Source: an uncultured Azospirillum sp. (lineage in GTDB: Bacteria; Pseudomonadota; Alphaproteobacteria; RF32; CAG-239). From it: a stretch of DNA of 64,000 bases. Within the stretch, counting starts at the first letter, position 1. Each line of letters starts with the position of its first letter. Shown in pieces: positions 8,570 through 17,350 of this stretch. A model generated the notes under the pieces. The model saw nothing but the letters and a program-made list of their open reading frames with translations. It was not told where the DNA came from and did no database searches. Position numbers and translations under genes: made by a program. The stretch covers positions 30,364-94,363 of the forward strand of contig UQAB01000005.1 of NCBI GenBank assembly GCA_900538765.1. The letters are read 5' to 3'.

Positions 8570-8686
8570 TTATTTACCGCCGCAGCCACAGCCTTTTTTG
8601 CCGGTGTTAGAAGAGGAAGAGCTGCTGTTTTTAGATGTATTTGAACTTGTTTTTGAAGATGTATTTTTATTTTCATTGTTACTCAT
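8570..8686 (-). CDS. 38-residue Ser/Asn-rich peptide with Gly-Cys tail
   Basis: This short reading frame has a perfect AAGGAG eight bases before ATG at 8686 and a strong terminator 40 bases after its stop. The product begins MSNNENKNTSSK, continues as a low-complexity Ser/Asn/Thr/Lys stretch and ends KKGCGCGGK. It has no signal peptide or membrane segment. The Cys-Gly-Cys tail could bind metal or be modified. This is an unrecognised small protein, supported only by its translation signals and position. Confidence 0.6.
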   Translation of the reverse strand: MSNNENKNTSSKTSSNTSKNSSSSSSNTGKKGCGCGGK

Positions 8687-8815
8687 TAAATTAACTCCTT
8701 ATGTTTTAGATTTCGTTTTGCAGAGTCAGTCCCTGCTCTTTAGGACTTAATAAAAGATTCAGTTAAAACAAGGAGATTTATACTTATTGTTATATAAACT
8801 TATGGACTATTGAAA

Positions 8816-8830
8816 TTTAAATACAGTGTT
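8816..8830 (-). repeat. 15-mer AACACTGTATTTAAA, copy 1 (exact)
   Basis: It starts within the stop codon of the methyltransferase gene and runs into the gap before the small-peptide gene. Confidence 0.75.
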
Positions 8831-9756
8831 TATTCGTAATTTCTGGATTTAAATACACCGTTTTCAAACCCCTGAATTTCAGTATTTTCACCAGCCAGTT
8901 CCAAGCGGCGTTCAGCCAGAGCGACATATTCTTTTTCACGTTCAATACCGATATAATGACGCTGCAGTTTTTTTGCAACAACAGACGTTGTTCCCGACCC
9001 CAGAAACGGATCCAACACGACATCATTCTTATTGCTAGAAGCTAAAATAAGCTTGGCCAGAAGTTTTTCCGGTTTTTGAGTCGGGTGGGAGGTATTTTCG
9101 GGCATTGACCAAAACGGAATGGAGATATCGGTCCAGATATTTGACGGATAAGTCAGACGATGACGCTTATCTCCGTTATCCTGCCAGTCTTTCGGCGCTC
9201 CGCTGTCATCCCGGTATGGCGCCCGAACAGGACGCAAAACTTTAACTGCGTCAAGGTTAAACGTATATTCTCTTGATTTTGTAAAAAACCAGATATCTTC
9301 CAGACAGTTTTTCCAGTTGTCTTTTGCTCCCCGGCCTTTCTCCCTTTCCCAGGATATCCGGTTTTGCAAGATAAAATATTTGCCGGCAATCTCAGGAATG
9401 GAAATAGAGGTTTTCCAATCCGCACAAATATAGATACTGGCGTTTTCCTTCATGATACGGGGAAGCTTTTTCAACCATTTGTCCAGCCATTTTTTATATT
9501 CGCTGAAATCGCGTTCTTTAAATACACTGTTTCCAAAAATTTTTGTCAGGTTATACGGCGGGTCAACAATAACTAAATCAACGCTTTCATCAGGCAGGTA
9601 ATCCAATGTTTTGAAAACATCCTGATGTATTGTCTTATCCAAGACATAGTCCAACGAGGCCTTGAAATTAAGTTTTATGGCCTTGCGAGCATAATGGCTT
9701 ACTTCTTTTGGGGTCAGTTCTATGGTTTTATTGCGCGGCGCTTTAGTTGTCTGCAT
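8830..9756 (-). CDS. Site-specific DNA methyltransferase (adenine/N4-cytosine type), orphan
   Basis: This 308-residue enzyme transfers a methyl group from S-adenosylmethionine to DNA. It has DPPYNL at residues 65-70 (catalytic), SHPTQKPEKLL near 232 and the SAM-binding DPFLGSGTTSVVAKK near 250, in the order of the beta class. It lacks the C-terminal extension of CcrM, so it is not the usual GANTC enzyme. The W..I.IPFWSMPENTSHPTQKP stretch resembles restriction-system methylases, but no endonuclease gene is adjacent. It is the last large gene of the leftward PTS-type operon. It carries two copies of a 15-base motif in frame and a third at its stop. Confidence 0.85.
   Translation of the reverse strand: MQTTKAPRNKTIELTPKEVSHYARKAIKLNFKASLDYVLDKTIHQDVFKTLDYLPDESVDLVIVDPPYNLTKIFGNSVFKERDFSEYKKWLDKWLKKLPRIMKENASIYICADWKTSISIPEIAGKYFILQNRISWEREKGRGAKDNWKNCLEDIWFFTKSREYTFNLDAVKVLRPVRAPYRDDSGAPKDWQDNGDKRHRLTYPSNIWTDISIPFWSMPENTSHPTQKPEKLLAKLILASSNKNDVVLDPFLGSGTTSVVAKKLQRHYIGIEREKEYVALAERRLELAGENTEIQGFENGVFKSRNYE
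8848..8862 (-). repeat. 15-mer motif, copy 2
   Basis: Two mismatches to consensus. Read in the methyltransferase as GVFK. Confidence 0.55.
9517..9531 (-). repeat. 15-mer motif, copy 3
   Basis: One mismatch. Read in the methyltransferase as SVFK. Confidence 0.6.
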
Positions 9757-9768
9757 GATAACAAGGAG

Positions 9769-10047
9769 CTATTCTTCACCAAATTTACTGTTAATCAGAT
9801 TTGTCAAAGCCGCCATGGCTGCTTCCGCTTCTTTACCGGAAGCATTGATTTTGATTGTGGTTCCTTTAGCTGCTGCCAGCATCATCAACCCCATGATTGA
9901 TGTCCCGTTAACAACCTGTCCGATACGCTCAACCGTGACATCAGCGTCCAGATTTTCGATTGTCTTCACAAAAGCGGCCGCTGCCCGGGCATGCAGACCT
10001 TTTTTATTCTGAATTTCCAATTCAGCGCTCAGTGCCTGTTCAGTCAT
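9769..10047 (-). CDS. ptsH: Phosphocarrier protein HPr
   Basis: This 92-residue phosphocarrier has the active His in KKGLHARAAAAF (His18) and the regulatory Ser region GTSIMGLMMLAA around residue 48. That Ser site matches the HprK gene at 36197-36619. In Alphaproteobacteria such HPr serves a regulatory PTS rather than sugar import. It is two bases downstream of EIIA and 12 bases upstream of the methyltransferase, so it is operonic. No enzyme I gene lies in this window. Confidence 0.93.
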   Translation of the reverse strand: MTEQALSAELEIQNKKGLHARAAAAFVKTIENLDADVTVERIGQVVNGTSIMGLMMLAAAKGTTIKINASGKEAEAAMAALTNLINSKFGEE

Positions 10048-10049
10048 AT

Positions 10050-10448
10050 TTACATTCCCAGAAGTTTTGACGCGACATTAATATATTTTTTTCCGGCATC
10101 CTGAGCCCCTTCAACTGCTTCTTTCAGAGATTTGTCTTTCCGGAGGGACGCCAGTTTAATCAGCATCGGCAAATTAATGCCGGCAATGATTTCAACTTTG
10201 GCCTTGTCCATGATTGAAATTGCCAAGTTGGACGGCGTACCGCCAAACATATCCGTCAGCACGATTGCCCCGCTGCCCTTGTCAACTTCGCCGACTTTGC
10301 TCAAAATTTCACTGCGGCGCATTTCCATATCATCTTCCGGCCCGATACAGACAGCCTTTACCTGATCCTGGGGGCCGACAACATGCTGCATGGCCGAAAT
10401 AAATTCTTCGGCCAACCGGCCATGAGTTACCAAAACCAAACCAATCAT
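10050..10448 (-). CDS. PTS system mannose-type EIIA component
   Basis: This 132-residue EIIA of the mannose/fructose-sorbose family begins IGLVLVTHGRLAEEF, with the phospho-accepting His10. GVDKGSG-like and VLTDMFGGTPSNLA (about 65-77) complete the fold. There are no membrane EIIC/EIID partners, which is the alphaproteobacterial arrangement where EIIA-Man and HPr act in regulation. It lies between an unrecognised gene and ptsH. Confidence 0.92.
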   Translation of the reverse strand: MIGLVLVTHGRLAEEFISAMQHVVGPQDQVKAVCIGPEDDMEMRRSEILSKVGEVDKGSGAIVLTDMFGGTPSNLAISIMDKAKVEIIAGINLPMLIKLASLRKDKSLKEAVEGAQDAGKKYINVASKLLGM

Positions 10449-10473
10449 TTTATTCTTCTTTCTTTATTATTCA

Positions 10474-10893
10474 CTATTTTTTGATACCGCTTGTCCAAGT
10501 ACGAACAGCGCCAAAACTTTTGATAAGTTCTTCACGGCTTTTGGCCTTGACGATTTCATCAGCACGGGTGCGACGGCCGTTAAGAACAACTTCTTCAACA
10601 TTTTCAACCGGAACACCGTATGTCCGGTTAACCATTTTTCCTTCAAGCTCAACAATCAGGACAAATTCAGCTTCCGCCAATGGCCCTTTGGTTTCTTCAT
10701 GGATATCTTCCAACAACACGGACAGGCGTTCGTCCCTTTTCAGCAGTGCCGTTTTTTTGCCGTCAAATTCAAGAACCGGATCTTTCGGCGCACCGTCGCG
10801 GGCATCAATGAATATTGCCAATTCGCCGTACTTATTCTCAATAATTTCGTAAAAATCCTGTTTTTCAATCAATGTATAATATTGGTTTTCCAT
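10474..10893 (-). CDS. Unrecognised 139-residue protein of the PTS operon
   Basis: No family is recognised. The acidic protein starts MENQYYTLIEKQDFYEI and has a mostly beta/alpha pattern with no signal peptide or membrane segment. It alternates strands such as ELAIFIDARDGAPKDPVLEFDGKKTALLKRD and FVLIVELEGKMV, and ends in a helical DEIVKAKSREELIKSFG. It is the first gene of the leftward operon ending in HPr and the methyltransferase, with 25 bases to EIIA. A role linked to the regulatory PTS is inference from position only. Confidence 0.6.
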   Translation of the reverse strand: MENQYYTLIEKQDFYEIIENKYGELAIFIDARDGAPKDPVLEFDGKKTALLKRDERLSVLLEDIHEETKGPLAEAEFVLIVELEGKMVNRTYGVPVENVEEVVLNGRRTRADEIVKAKSREELIKSFGAVRTWTSGIKK

Positions 10894-10976
10894 TTTGTTT
10901 CAGCCTTTTGTGATTGCACATAATTTTCAAATATGGTATATCATTATACGAAATAAGTCAATTTAGAGTTAATAAA

Positions 10977-12725
10977 ATGGAAAAATCGGCAGTAAAATTT
11001 TTGTGGCATTATGTCCGGCAATTTAAATGGTTTTTTATCTTTATGCTTTTCTGCCTGATTATTTCACAATCTTCCGGACAGGTTTATCCTTATTTTGTCG
11101 CCAAAATTTTTGATACGGCCGCCAGCCAGACCGCTTCTCCGACTTACTGGGAAGATTTGGTGCGCCTTACCCTGATCGGTTTTGCTTTCGGTTTAATCAA
11201 AATCGCCGGTTATGAATGCTCTTTTTTCATTATGGCTAAGTTTCTGCCACCGGTAAAAACAATCATTATTTCTGACATATTCAAACACGTGAATAAGCTT
11301 TCCACCGCGTATTTTAATGATGAAATGTCCGGCCGAATTGCCACAAAGTTTTCCCAACTTGAGAAAAGCGTTATCGAATCCTTTATGACATTTTGGAATG
11401 CCGCCGACGCGGTTTTATGGATAATTGTCACCTTTTGCATTTTAAGCTTTATCAGCATTTATTTTATGACGGCTCTTATTATCTGGATGTTCCTTATCGG
11501 CTGCGCCGTCAAATATCTTGGCAAGAAACGCCTTGAGCTCGGCCGAGAAACCAGTAAACAGGAAAGCCTGGCCAACGGCGTGGTGGTGGACAGCATTGCC
11601 AATTACAACGAAGTCAAAAGTTTTGCCAATTTTCGTTTTGAGCAGCTTAACCTTCTGAAGCATTTGAAAACTCTGCGCAAGGCTGACAGCCGGGAACAAA
11701 TCATGAAAGCGCGCATTCACCTGACGCAAAATCTGCTGACCGTTTTTTCCATGCTGGGCTTTATTTTTTTGACGCTGGCCGTTTTTAAGAAAGGCAGCAT
11801 CAACACAACGGAATTTATTTATGCCACATCTTTATTTATGAATTTGTCTTTTATCGTCTTTGGCATGACCTGGACGTACAGCAATGTTTCCCGGATACTC
11901 GGTTCAATGCAGTCCGCGCTTGACACCTTGGCCGTAGAGCCGGAAATTATTGACAAGCCCGGCGCAAAAACGCTTAAAACAGCCAAAGCATCCATTTCTT
12001 TTGAACATGTCAGTTTCGGCTATAAAGGCAAGAGAAAAATATTCGACGATTTGAACATAGAAATTAAAGCCGGGGAAAAAATCGGGCTGGTCGGGCACTC
12101 TGGCGCCGGAAAATCAACGCTCATCAAGCTGGTTGACCGTTATTATGACGTTAAAAGCGGGGCGATTAAAATAAACGGCACGGACATCAGGGACTTTTCC
12201 CAAGAATCCCTGCATCAGCATATTGCCATCATTCCGCAGGATATCAGCCTGTTTAACCGCTCCTTAAAAGAAAACATCCGTTACGGCAAAACCAATGCAA
12301 CGGAAGAAGAAATTATCAAGGCCGCCCAGAAAGCTTCCGCAGACATCTTTATTGACCTGATGCCCAAAAAATATGATACCGTCGTGGGGGAAAGAGGCGT
12401 TGTCCTGTCCGGCGGCGAACGACAAAGAATCGCCATTGCCCGTGCTATCCTCAAAAATGCGCCGATTTTGATTTTTGACGAGGCGACCTCTGCCCTTGAC
12501 AGCCACAGCGAACAGCATATTCAAAAATCCCTCGGGCGGCTGATGAAAAACAAAACGGTTATTGCCATCGCCCACCGCCTGTCAACGCTTAGGGAAATGG
12601 ACCGGATTTTGGTTTTTGAAAAAGGAAAAATTATTGAAGAAGGTTCTCATACCTCTTTATTACGCCAAAAAGGCGCTTATTATAAACTGTATAAAATGCA
12701 GTCAGACGGCTTTGTTGCCTGTTAA
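10977..12725 (+). CDS. MsbA-like ABC exporter (fused membrane and ATPase domains)
   Basis: This 582-residue half-transporter forms a homodimer. Residues 1-310 hold six membrane helices of the exporter type. Residues 340-582 hold the ATPase, with Walker A VGHSGAGKST near 378, a Q-loop, signature LSGGERQRIAIARAIL near 480, Walker B ILIFDEATSAL and an H-loop AHRLST. The start at 10977 (MEKSAVKF) fits the family better than an upstream ATG. The substrate is not set by sequence; lipid, peptide or drug export are all possible. It is divergent from the PTS operon across 83 bases. Confidence 0.88.
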   Translation: MEKSAVKFLWHYVRQFKWFFIFMLFCLIISQSSGQVYPYFVAKIFDTAASQTASPTYWEDLVRLTLIGFAFGLIKIAGYECSFFIMAKFLPPVKTIIISDIFKHVNKLSTAYFNDEMSGRIATKFSQLEKSVIESFMTFWNAADAVLWIIVTFCILSFISIYFMTALIIWMFLIGCAVKYLGKKRLELGRETSKQESLANGVVVDSIANYNEVKSFANFRFEQLNLLKHLKTLRKADSREQIMKARIHLTQNLLTVFSMLGFIFLTLAVFKKGSINTTEFIYATSLFMNLSFIVFGMTWTYSNVSRILGSMQSALDTLAVEPEIIDKPGAKTLKTAKASISFEHVSFGYKGKRKIFDDLNIEIKAGEKIGLVGHSGAGKSTLIKLVDRYYDVKSGAIKINGTDIRDFSQESLHQHIAIIPQDISLFNRSLKENIRYGKTNATEEEIIKAAQKASADIFIDLMPKKYDTVVGERGVVLSGGERQRIAIARAILKNAPILIFDEATSALDSHSEQHIQKSLGRLMKNKTVIAIAHRLSTLREMDRILVFEKGKIIEEGSHTSLLRQKGAYYKLYKMQSDGFVAC

Positions 12726-12807
12726 GCGGCGGAGTTGAAATCTTGCTTTATTATTAACCATTAATAAACTGAATATACTCTATGTTACTTCACAAAAGGA
12801 AACAAAA

Positions 12808-14307
12808 ATGCTGACATTGAAACATTTGCCCATAACGTCTTTTAATGAGAATCTGGCTTATCTTAACCGGGAGTGTATTGCTTATAAGGTTGACGATATC
12901 AATCAACTAACAAAGATTGAAATTCACGGCGGCTTGAAGACCGTTTACGCTTTTTTACAGATTGTTGACGACTCCCGCCTGGTCAAACCAAACGAAATTG
13001 CCCTGAACACCGAGGCTTTTGAGATGACAAACCTGCCGGAAGGCGCTAAAGTTTCCATTACCCTGTCCGCACCGCCGCCCAGCCTGAATTCCATAAAAAG
13101 GAAAATTGCCGGCAATATTTTAAGTTCCAGCGAATACAGCGCCATCATCAACGATATTTCTGCCAAACGTTATTCCAACATGGATATTGCCTCTTTTTTG
13201 GTTGCGTCCGGTTCCTTTATGTCCGCGCCGGAAGTTTTGTCATTAACGGAGGCAATGGTCGGCGAAAGAGTCATTAACTGGGAGAACGAAACCATTGTTG
13301 TTGACCACCATTGCTTAGGCGGTGTTCCCGGGAACAAAACAGATCTAATTATCACGCCGATTGTTGCCGCATACGGGCTTCCCGTTCCGAAAACGGCTTC
13401 CCATTCTCTGACATCATGCGCCGGCGTGGCCGATACGATGAGTGTTTTGGCCAATGTTGATTTTGATGAAGAAACACTTAAAGAACTTATAGAACAAAAT
13501 CGCGGCGCTATTGTCAGTTATGACGCCCTGAACATTGCCGAAGCCAACAAAACCGTTGCCAGCGTTGAAAGGCAGATCGGCATTACGCAGCATGAGCATA
13601 TTGCAGCTTCCATCCTGGCGATAAAAATGGCGGCAGGGATTACCCATTTGCTGATTGACATTCCCGTCGGTCCGAAGTCCCGCATAAAAAATACAAATGA
13701 AGCTATGCGGCTGCGGAAACTGATGGAATATGTCGGGGATATGCTGTCAATAGAAATAGATGCTGTGATTACGGACGGAAGCGAGCCTATCGGCAACGGT
13801 GTCGGCGCGGTTCTGGAAGCGCGGGACGTGATGAAAGTCCTGATGAACAAAAAAGACGCTCCCCGGGATTTGCGGGAAAAATCGCTGTTTTTGGCCGGAA
13901 GAATGTTGGAATTTGACCCGAAACTCCGCGGCGGACAGGGATACGCCGTTGCCAGAGAAATTTTGGATTCCGGACAGGCCTTGGAAATGATGAACAAAAT
14001 CATATACTCTCAAGGACAGGCCCCCCAGCCACAGCTTGGAAAACTGACGCGGGATATTGTTGCCAATGCCAGCGGCATTGTAGAATCCATTGACAACAGC
14101 AGAATTAACAAAATAGGCATTCTGGCCGGCGCCGGACAATATGCCGGCGCCGGAATCGACTTGCTGAAAAAAGTCGGCGACAGCGTCTATCAAGGAGAAA
14201 CCCTGTTTAGAATCCACTCCTGCAATTCAACTGATTTTGCCTTTGCCAATTCCGTTGTCGACGGATACAGCGGTTATGAAATTACAACACAGGACGATGA
14301 GGATTAA
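12808..14307 (+). CDS. Thymidine/AMP phosphorylase family (archaeal-type, long form)
   Basis: This 499-residue enzyme would phosphorolyse a nucleoside or nucleoside monophosphate to base plus ribose phosphate. The N-terminal extension of about 90 residues is that of the archaeal DeoA / putative thymidine phosphorylase 2 group, not of E. coli DeoA. Core motifs are CLGGVPGNKTD near 170, TASHSLTSCAGVADTM near 193, IDIPVGPKSRIKN and GVGAVLEARDV. The C-terminal domain has AGAGQYAGAGIDLLKKVGD. AAAGGA precedes the start. It is followed by an oxidoreductase after eight bases. The substrate (thymidine or AMP) is undecided. Confidence 0.85.
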   Translation: MLTLKHLPITSFNENLAYLNRECIAYKVDDINQLTKIEIHGGLKTVYAFLQIVDDSRLVKPNEIALNTEAFEMTNLPEGAKVSITLSAPPPSLNSIKRKIAGNILSSSEYSAIINDISAKRYSNMDIASFLVASGSFMSAPEVLSLTEAMVGERVINWENETIVVDHHCLGGVPGNKTDLIITPIVAAYGLPVPKTASHSLTSCAGVADTMSVLANVDFDEETLKELIEQNRGAIVSYDALNIAEANKTVASVERQIGITQHEHIAASILAIKMAAGITHLLIDIPVGPKSRIKNTNEAMRLRKLMEYVGDMLSIEIDAVITDGSEPIGNGVGAVLEARDVMKVLMNKKDAPRDLREKSLFLAGRMLEFDPKLRGGQGYAVAREILDSGQALEMMNKIIYSQGQAPQPQLGKLTRDIVANASGIVESIDNSRINKIGILAGAGQYAGAGIDLLKKVGDSVYQGETLFRIHSCNSTDFAFANSVVDGYSGYEITTQDDED

Positions 14308-14315
14308 ACGAAGGT

Positions 14316-15272
14316 ATGGAGAAGTTAAAAATTGCCGTTATCGGCGCCGGCCGCATGGGGACAAAGCATATCGGAAACCTGTCCGCTTATTTTAAGGATG
14401 ATGTGGAAATTTCCGGCATTTTATGCTCTACGCCGCAGTCAACCATGGAAAAAGCCAAGAGTCTTAACATACCCTATTTCAACAGTATTGATGAAATAAA
14501 CAAAGCCAACACGGACGGTGTCATCATTGCCGCTTCGACAAACAAGCATACTTACACGGCCAAGCAAATTCTGAGAAAAGGCATTCCCTGCCTGATTGAA
14601 AAACCGCTGACAGCGAATCTGGCCGAGGCTAAAGAACTGATTAAAATTGCGGCAGAAAACAACACATTTATTCTTCCCGGGCATATTGAACATTATAATC
14701 CGACTTATCTGGCACTGAAAAGAGCCATTTCCCTGCCGTTCCGCAACATTAAAGCTTACCGGGTCGGCAATACGCAAGGGCGAAAGCATGATACCAGCGT
14801 TGTTTTGGACTTGATGATTCACGATATCGGCATCATTCAGGAGCTCATGCCCAAAGCCTCTCCAGCTCTCAGCGCCAATATGATGAAAAAAAACCATTGG
14901 GAAGACGATGCCAAAGTCCGGCTGACCTATTCTACTCCCTGTTATGCGGAAATTGTCGCCAGCAGAGTTTCTCCGGTTAAAGACCGCCGCATGCTGATAA
15001 AAGACAACAATTATGATTTTTGGGAAATTGATTTTCTCAACGGCATTATTTATAAAAACGACATTAAAGTACATGAACACAAAGATTCCGTTACCTCTTT
15101 ACAAAACGAGCTGCGCAATTTTATAAACTGTATCCGCGGGACGGAAAAGCCCTTGGTAACCGTCAAACAGGCTTTTAACGCCCTGAAAACAGCTCTTGAG
15201 CTTGAGAGATGCTGCCGGGAAGAAGAAGTCAAACAAAAACATTCCCACCGTTCGTTGATAGACAGTTTATAA
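14316..15272 (+). CDS. Gfo/Idh/MocA family NAD(P)-dependent oxidoreductase
   Basis: This 318-residue protein has a Rossmann start (KIAVIGAGRMGTKHI at 4-18) and CLIEKPLTANLAEA near 92 with the family's conserved EKP. A catalytic-type region near 165 (LDLMIHDIGIIQEL) contains the usual D...H. The sugar or inositol substrate cannot be read from the sequence. Close spacing to the phosphorylase suggests a two-gene operon, perhaps for reuse of the released sugar phosphate, which is inference. Confidence 0.85.
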   Translation: MEKLKIAVIGAGRMGTKHIGNLSAYFKDDVEISGILCSTPQSTMEKAKSLNIPYFNSIDEINKANTDGVIIAASTNKHTYTAKQILRKGIPCLIEKPLTANLAEAKELIKIAAENNTFILPGHIEHYNPTYLALKRAISLPFRNIKAYRVGNTQGRKHDTSVVLDLMIHDIGIIQELMPKASPALSANMMKKNHWEDDAKVRLTYSTPCYAEIVASRVSPVKDRRMLIKDNNYDFWEIDFLNGIIYKNDIKVHEHKDSVTSLQNELRNFINCIRGTEKPLVTVKQAFNALKTALELERCCREEEVKQKHSHRSLIDSL

Positions 15273-15382
15273 AAATTCAAAATTTTTTCAAAAAAATGCA
15301 CCGTCCTATTGCTTCTGCCAAAATCATTTCTTATATAACTTTTAGACAGAGAAAATTTTAATTAACAAAGGATATGAAAAAC

Positions 15383-17296
15383 ATGAGTAAAGTTCTTGGT
15401 ATTGACTTAGGTACGACCAACTCCTGCTTTGCAGTGATGGATGGGAAAGACCCTAAAGTTTTGGAAAACAGCGAAGGCGCCAGAACAACCCCTTCCATGG
15501 TTGCCTTTACAGAAACGGAAAGACTGGTCGGCGCGGCTGCAAAACGTCAGGCCGTAACCAATCCGGAAAACACGCTGTTTGCGATTAAGCGCTTAATCGG
15601 CCGCCGTTATAATTCTCCGGAAGTCGAAAAAGACAAAAAGCTTGTTCCGTTTAAGATTATTGAAGGCGAAAACGGCGACGCTTGGGTAGAAGCAAGAGAT
15701 CAGAAATATGCCCCGTCTCAGATTTCCGCCATCGTTTTGCAAAAAATCAAAGAATATGCCGAGAGTTATCTGGGTGAAAAAATTGAAAAAGCGGTTATTA
15801 CGGTACCGGCTTATTTTAACGACTCTCAGCGTCAGGCGACTAAAGACGCCGGTAAAATCGCCGGTTTGGACGTTTTGCGCATTATCAACGAACCGACAGC
15901 TGCAGCTTTGGCTTATGGCATGGATAAGAAAAACAACGGTACAATCGCAGTTTATGACTTGGGCGGTGGTACATTTGATATCTCCATTCTGGAAATCGGC
16001 GACGGTGTTTTTGAAGTAAAATCCACCAACGGCGACACATTCCTCGGCGGCGAAGACTTTGATCAGCGTTTGGTTAACTATCTGACCGACGAATTTAAGA
16101 AAGAAACCGGTATTGATCTGAAGAATGACCGTCTGGCTTTGCAGCGCTTAAAAGAGGCTGCCGAAAAAGCAAAAATTGAATTGTCTTCGGCAACGCAGAC
16201 AGAAATCAATCTGCCGTTTATTACGGCTGACGCGTCCGGCCCGAAACACATGAACATTAAGCTGACGAGAGCCAAATTGGAATCTCTGGTCGAAGACCTG
16301 ATTGAGAAGACAGCCGAGCCCTGCCGCAAAGCTTTGGCCGACGCAGGTTTGAAAGCCAATGAAATCAGCGAAGTCATTCTGGTCGGCGGTATGACCCGTA
16401 TGCCGAAAGTTCAGGAAAAGGTTAAAGAAATCTTCGGTAAAGAACCGCACAAAGGCGTTAACCCGGATGAAGTTGTGGCTATGGGCGCAGCTATTCAGGG
16501 CGGCGTGTTGGTCGGCGATGTTAAAGATGTTTTGCTGCTTGACGTTACACCGTTGTCTTTGGGTATTGAAACCTTGGGCGGCGTATTCACCCGACTGATT
16601 GACCGCAATACGACAATTCCGACACGCAAATCTCAGGTCTTTTCGACAGCCGAAGACGGACAGACAGCCGTTACCATCCGCGTTTTCCAAGGCGAGCGCG
16701 AAATGGCGGCCGACAACAAGCTGCTCGGACAGTTTGATTTGGTTGGCATTCCGCCGGCACCGCGCGGTATGCCGCAGATTGAAGTTACCTTTGATATTGA
16801 CGCCAACGGTATTGTTAATGTTTCCGCTAAAGATAAGGCAACAAACAAAGAGCAGGCTATTCGCATTCAGGCCAGCGGCGGTTTGTCTGATGCCGATATT
16901 GAAAAAATGGTTAAGGATGCCGAAGCCAACGCCGAATCAGATAAACGCAAGAAGGAATTGGTAGAATCTAAAAACCAGGCGGAAAGTCTGATTAACTCTA
17001 CAGAAAAGACCTTAAAAGAACACGGTGACAAAATCAGCCCGGCTGAAAAATCAGCGATTGAAACCTCAATCGGTGAATTGAAAACTGCGGTTGAAGCTGA
17101 AGACCTGACTGTCATCAAAGAGAAAACAGAAGCTTTGATGCAGGCTTCTATGAAGCTCGGCGAAGCTATGTATAAGGCACAGCAGGCCAGCGCACAGCAA
17201 AGCGGAGAAGCTCAGGGACCGGAAGCCGGCGCAGGCAATGCGGAACAGCCTAAAGACGAAAAGGTTGTTGACGCTGATTTTGAAGAAGTTAAGTAA
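15383..17296 (+). CDS. dnaK: Chaperone DnaK (Hsp70)
   Basis: This 637-residue ATP-dependent folding chaperone is complete. It has the N-terminal GIDLGTTNSCFAVMDG, the AVITVPAYFNDSQRQATKDAGKIAGL region, DLGGGTFDISILE, and the linker VLLLDVTPLSLGIETLGG before the substrate domain. The tail ends in the acidic VVDADFEEVK. AAAGGA lies 10 bases before ATG at 15383, so that start is preferred over the ATG at 15374. dnaJ follows only after two unrelated genes. Confidence 0.97.
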   Translation: MSKVLGIDLGTTNSCFAVMDGKDPKVLENSEGARTTPSMVAFTETERLVGAAAKRQAVTNPENTLFAIKRLIGRRYNSPEVEKDKKLVPFKIIEGENGDAWVEARDQKYAPSQISAIVLQKIKEYAESYLGEKIEKAVITVPAYFNDSQRQATKDAGKIAGLDVLRIINEPTAAALAYGMDKKNNGTIAVYDLGGGTFDISILEIGDGVFEVKSTNGDTFLGGEDFDQRLVNYLTDEFKKETGIDLKNDRLALQRLKEAAEKAKIELSSATQTEINLPFITADASGPKHMNIKLTRAKLESLVEDLIEKTAEPCRKALADAGLKANEISEVILVGGMTRMPKVQEKVKEIFGKEPHKGVNPDEVVAMGAAIQGGVLVGDVKDVLLLDVTPLSLGIETLGGVFTRLIDRNTTIPTRKSQVFSTAEDGQTAVTIRVFQGEREMAADNKLLGQFDLVGIPPAPRGMPQIEVTFDIDANGIVNVSAKDKATNKEQAIRIQASGGLSDADIEKMVKDAEANAESDKRKKELVESKNQAESLINSTEKTLKEHGDKISPAEKSAIETSIGELKTAVEAEDLTVIKEKTEALMQASMKLGEAMYKAQQASAQQSGEAQGPEAGAGNAEQPKDEKVVDADFEEVK

Positions 17297-17310
17297 TTAA
17301 CCTCAAAGTA

Positions 17311-17348
17311 AAAAAATACCGTTCAGTTTATCTGAACGGTATTTTTTT
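17311..17348. terminator. dnaK terminator
   Basis: The stem AATACCGTTCAG / CTGAACGGTATT is flanked by A and T runs. It can also end the convergent HAD gene. Confidence 0.9.
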
Positions 17349-17350
17349 AT

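Noticed and set aside
8830..9756. CcrM-type GANTC methyltransferase
   Set aside because: The C-terminal extension typical of CcrM is missing, and the central region resembles other beta-class methylases.
13518..14003. Leftward 161-codon frame inside the phosphorylase gene
   Set aside because: It is the antisense shadow of a conserved gene; the sense frame has all family motifs.
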